Shown here piece by piece: positions 62,570-64,000 of a stretch of DNA of 64,000 bases. The stretch lies in the NCBI RefSeq assembly GCF_027111255.2, contig NZ_CP114285.2, forward strand, positions 3,100,001 through 3,164,000, read 5' to 3'. A program made the translations under genes and the position numbers. The DNA comes from Flavobacterium flavigenum. Lineage in GTDB: Bacteria; Bacteroidota; Bacteroidia; Flavobacteriales; Flavobacteriaceae. Below the pieces are notes generated by a model. It had not been told where the DNA came from and ran no database searches. It worked only from the letters and a program-made list of their open reading frames with translations. Position 1 is the stretch's first letter. The number at the start of each line of letters is the position of its first letter.

Positions 62570-62962
62570 ATGGAAACAAACAGACAGAAAAAAATAGGCG
62601 GTGTCATCCAAAAAGATCTGGTTGATATTTTGCAGGGTGAAGTGAGAAAAAACGGAATTAACAACTTAGTAATTTCGGTATCCAAAGTAAGTGTTACTAC
62701 TGATTTATCAGTGGCAACTGTATATTTAAGTATTTTTCCGCAAGAAAAAGCAAAAGAGACTTTAGAAGGAATAAAATCGAATACGAATTTAATTAAGCAC
62801 GATTTATCCCAGCGTGTACGTTTGCAATTGCGTCGTGTACCAAATCTGGTATTTTTTATTGATGACTCATTAGACTATATCGAAAAAATTGACAATGCTC
62901 TGGCAGGCAAAGAGAACCCAATCGAAAACCGTGATCTTTTAGAAAAAAGAAGAAAATCGTAA
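62570..62962 (+). CDS. rbfA: 30S ribosome-binding factor A
   Basis: 130 aa. N-terminus RQKKIGGVIQKDLVDILQGE, central ISVSKVSVTTDLSVATVYLS, and RVRLQLRRVPNLVFFIDDSL are the RbfA marks, a KH-like fold that binds the 30S subunit during 16S rRNA maturation and cold adaptation. It is followed 1 bp later by a LolC/E-type permease, as in other Flavobacteriaceae. Confidence 0.96.
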   Translation: METNRQKKIGGVIQKDLVDILQGEVRKNGINNLVISVSKVSVTTDLSVATVYLSIFPQEKAKETLEGIKSNTNLIKHDLSQRVRLQLRRVPNLVFFIDDSLDYIEKIDNALAGKENPIENRDLLEKRRKS

Positions 62963-62963
62963 A

Positions 62964-64000
62964 TTGAACTTCCCTCTCTACATAGCCAAACGTTATCTTT
63001 TTAGTATCAGTAAAAATAACGCTATCAATATCATCAATTCAATTGCCAGTCTCGGAATTATTGTTGGTACTATGGCTTTGTTTGTTGTTTTATCAGTTTT
63101 TAGCGGATTGAAAGTTTTCAGCCTTTCTTTTACCAATGAAATTGACCCTGATTTAAAATTGACAAGTACGTATGGTAAATCATTTTTGATTACACCGGAA
63201 GATGAAAATCAAATTAAGAAAATAGAAGGGGTTGCTTCGCACACCAAAATTATCGAAGAACGTGTTTTGTTTTTATTTAAAGACAAACAGCAGGTTACTT
63301 ATCTAAAAGGAGTTGACAGCCTCTATCCGGTTGTGAACGATATCAAAAAAAAGCTTTTTAATGGGCAATGGCTGAAGCCAGACAGCTATCAGGTTGTAGT
63401 TGGATATGGGATTTCACAGGATTTTTCGATGGGGATTCTGGATTTTGAGAATCCGTTGCAGGTATTTGCACCAAAACCCGGAAAAGGCGCTATTGAAAAT
63501 CCCGAAGAAGCTTTCAACAAAACAGATGTACTGCCTGTCGGAATTTATTCTATCAGTGAAGAACTCGATTCTAAATATATTTTTGCAGATTTAGGTCTGG
63601 CTCAGGAATTATTGATGTATAAGCCAAATCAGATTTCCGGAATCGAATTGAAATTGAAACCTAATGCTGATGAGAAAGCGATACGCTCTCAACTTCAGAC
63701 CATTTTCAAAAATAAAATTACAATAAAAAACAGGGCACAGCTAAATGAGTCTTTGTACAAAATGCTTAATACCGAAAATATTGTTGTTTATCTGATTTTT
63801 ACGCTCGTCATAATTGTAGCACTTTTTAATTTGGTAGGGGCTTTAATTATGATGATTTTAGAAAAGAAAGGAAACTTAAAAACCCTTTTTAATTTAGGTA
63901 CTGAAATTAATCATCTTCGAAAAATATTTTTATTGCAAGGAACATTATTAAGTGTTTTTGGAGGTATTATCGGTCTTTTCCTGGGTATGATTTTAGTATT
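62964..64000 (+). CDS. LolC/LolE-type ABC transporter permease (FtsX-like), 3' end outside the window; TTG start
   Basis: 345 codons to the window edge, no stop. TTG at 62964 follows the rbfA stop at 1 bp and gives NFPLYIAKRYLFSISKNNAI, the usual start of this family. There is a transmembrane helix at about 22-50 (INSIASLGIIVGTMALFVVL), a ~200-residue periplasmic domain (for example QVTYLKGVDSLYPVVNDI), and a second helix from about 270 (IVVYLIFTLVIIVALFNLVG). The cytoplasmic loop EKKGNLKTLFNLGTEINHLR and a third helix (GTLLSVFGGIIGLFLGMILV) reach the edge. It is likely part of lipoprotein release to the outer membrane. The partner ATPase is not in the window. Confidence 0.9.
   Translation, partial: MNFPLYIAKRYLFSISKNNAINIINSIASLGIIVGTMALFVVLSVFSGLKVFSLSFTNEIDPDLKLTSTYGKSFLITPEDENQIKKIEGVASHTKIIEERVLFLFKDKQQVTYLKGVDSLYPVVNDIKKKLFNGQWLKPDSYQVVVGYGISQDFSMGILDFENPLQVFAPKPGKGAIENPEEAFNKTDVLPVGIYSISEELDSKYIFADLGLAQELLMYKPNQISGIELKLKPNADEKAIRSQLQTIFKNKITIKNRAQLNESLYKMLNTENIVVYLIFTLVIIVALFNLVGALIMMILEKKGNLKTLFNLGTEINHLRKIFLLQGTLLSVFGGIIGLFLGMILV

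Noticed and set aside
1..64000. tRNA or rRNA genes
   Set aside because: No cloverleaf-like G+C-richer segments with GTTCGA-type T-loops or rRNA-conserved stretches were found in the intergenic regions by eye; a tRNAscan run would be decisive.

Overview
The window reads as chromosomal DNA of a Flavobacterium-like member of the Flavobacteriaceae (Bacteroidota). The evidence is strong AT bias, almost no Shine-Dalgarno sequences, TAnnTTTG -7 boxes, type IX secretion (T9SS) C-terminal sorting domains, a SprE/PorW homologue, a TonB-receptor/GLPGLI pair, and an F0 a-subunit with the long N-terminal extension usual in this phylum. Assignments rest on motifs and family knowledge read by eye; no database search was run.

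Layout. 1-4.6 kb: two DUF3857/transglutaminase-like proteins and Tex. 4.7-13.4 kb: three large T9SS cargo proteins on the minus strand (delta-60 repeat protein, GH8 glycosidase, beta-helix adhesin-like protein). The last of these ends a compact seven-gene minus-strand run (16.5 to 9.6 kb): a Tat-signal protein, three phage-tail-collar paralogues, a GNAT acetyltransferase, a DUF6916-like protein and the beta-helix protein. tatA lies just upstream of that run. 17.1-26.1 kb: GH3-like adenylating enzyme, a DUF6909-like protein, and surface-polysaccharide genes (UDP-glucuronate decarboxylase, polyprenyl glycosylphosphotransferase, GT2, CapK-like ligase) interrupted by an ORF6N gene. 26.2-31.2 kb: purD, two small-family membrane proteins, upp, DUF4254 protein and a GT9 glycosyltransferase. 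31.4-37.5 kb: an accessory stretch holding a TonB-dependent receptor, GLPGLI protein and two uncharacterised genes. Two decayed copies of the 3' end of the upstream GT9 gene lie within it. 37.6-41 kb: PaaE-like reductase and a two-gene ABC exporter. 41.1-50.1 kb: sprE, bactofilin and the F-type ATP synthase operon (atpZ/I, small membrane protein, atpB-E-F-H-A-G; atpD and atpC are not in the window). 50.1-52.2 kb: a 2.1-kb gene-free region. 52.2-58.8 kb: flippase, dut, nucleotidyltransferase, TPR protein, DUF4292 lipoprotein, EnvC-like protein. 58.9-62.2 kb: circularly permuted ATP-grasp / alpha-E / transglutaminase operon. 62.5 kb to the end: rbfA and the start of a LolC/E-type permease.

The most unusual object is the gene-free region after atpG. 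It holds two arrays (nine and three A/B pairs, 24 subunits) of about 43-bp hairpin units. Each unit has the plan TGCTTTGTTTTT - GGG - 7-9 nt - AGCT - 7-9 nt - CCC. Each array is preceded by a terminator and by a bulged AAAATGGT/ACCATTTT hairpin with a conserved TTCCCCAA loop. Stem positions covary, no protein is plausibly encoded, and the whole module occurs twice. I propose a repetitive structured RNA, possibly a titration or sponge RNA, or an array of dyad protein-binding sites.

Second most interesting is the GT9 3'-end hot spot, where displaced gene ends separate successive cargo segments. Third is the Tat/tail-collar/T9SS operon, which looks like a surface system with phage-derived folds but no other phage gene.
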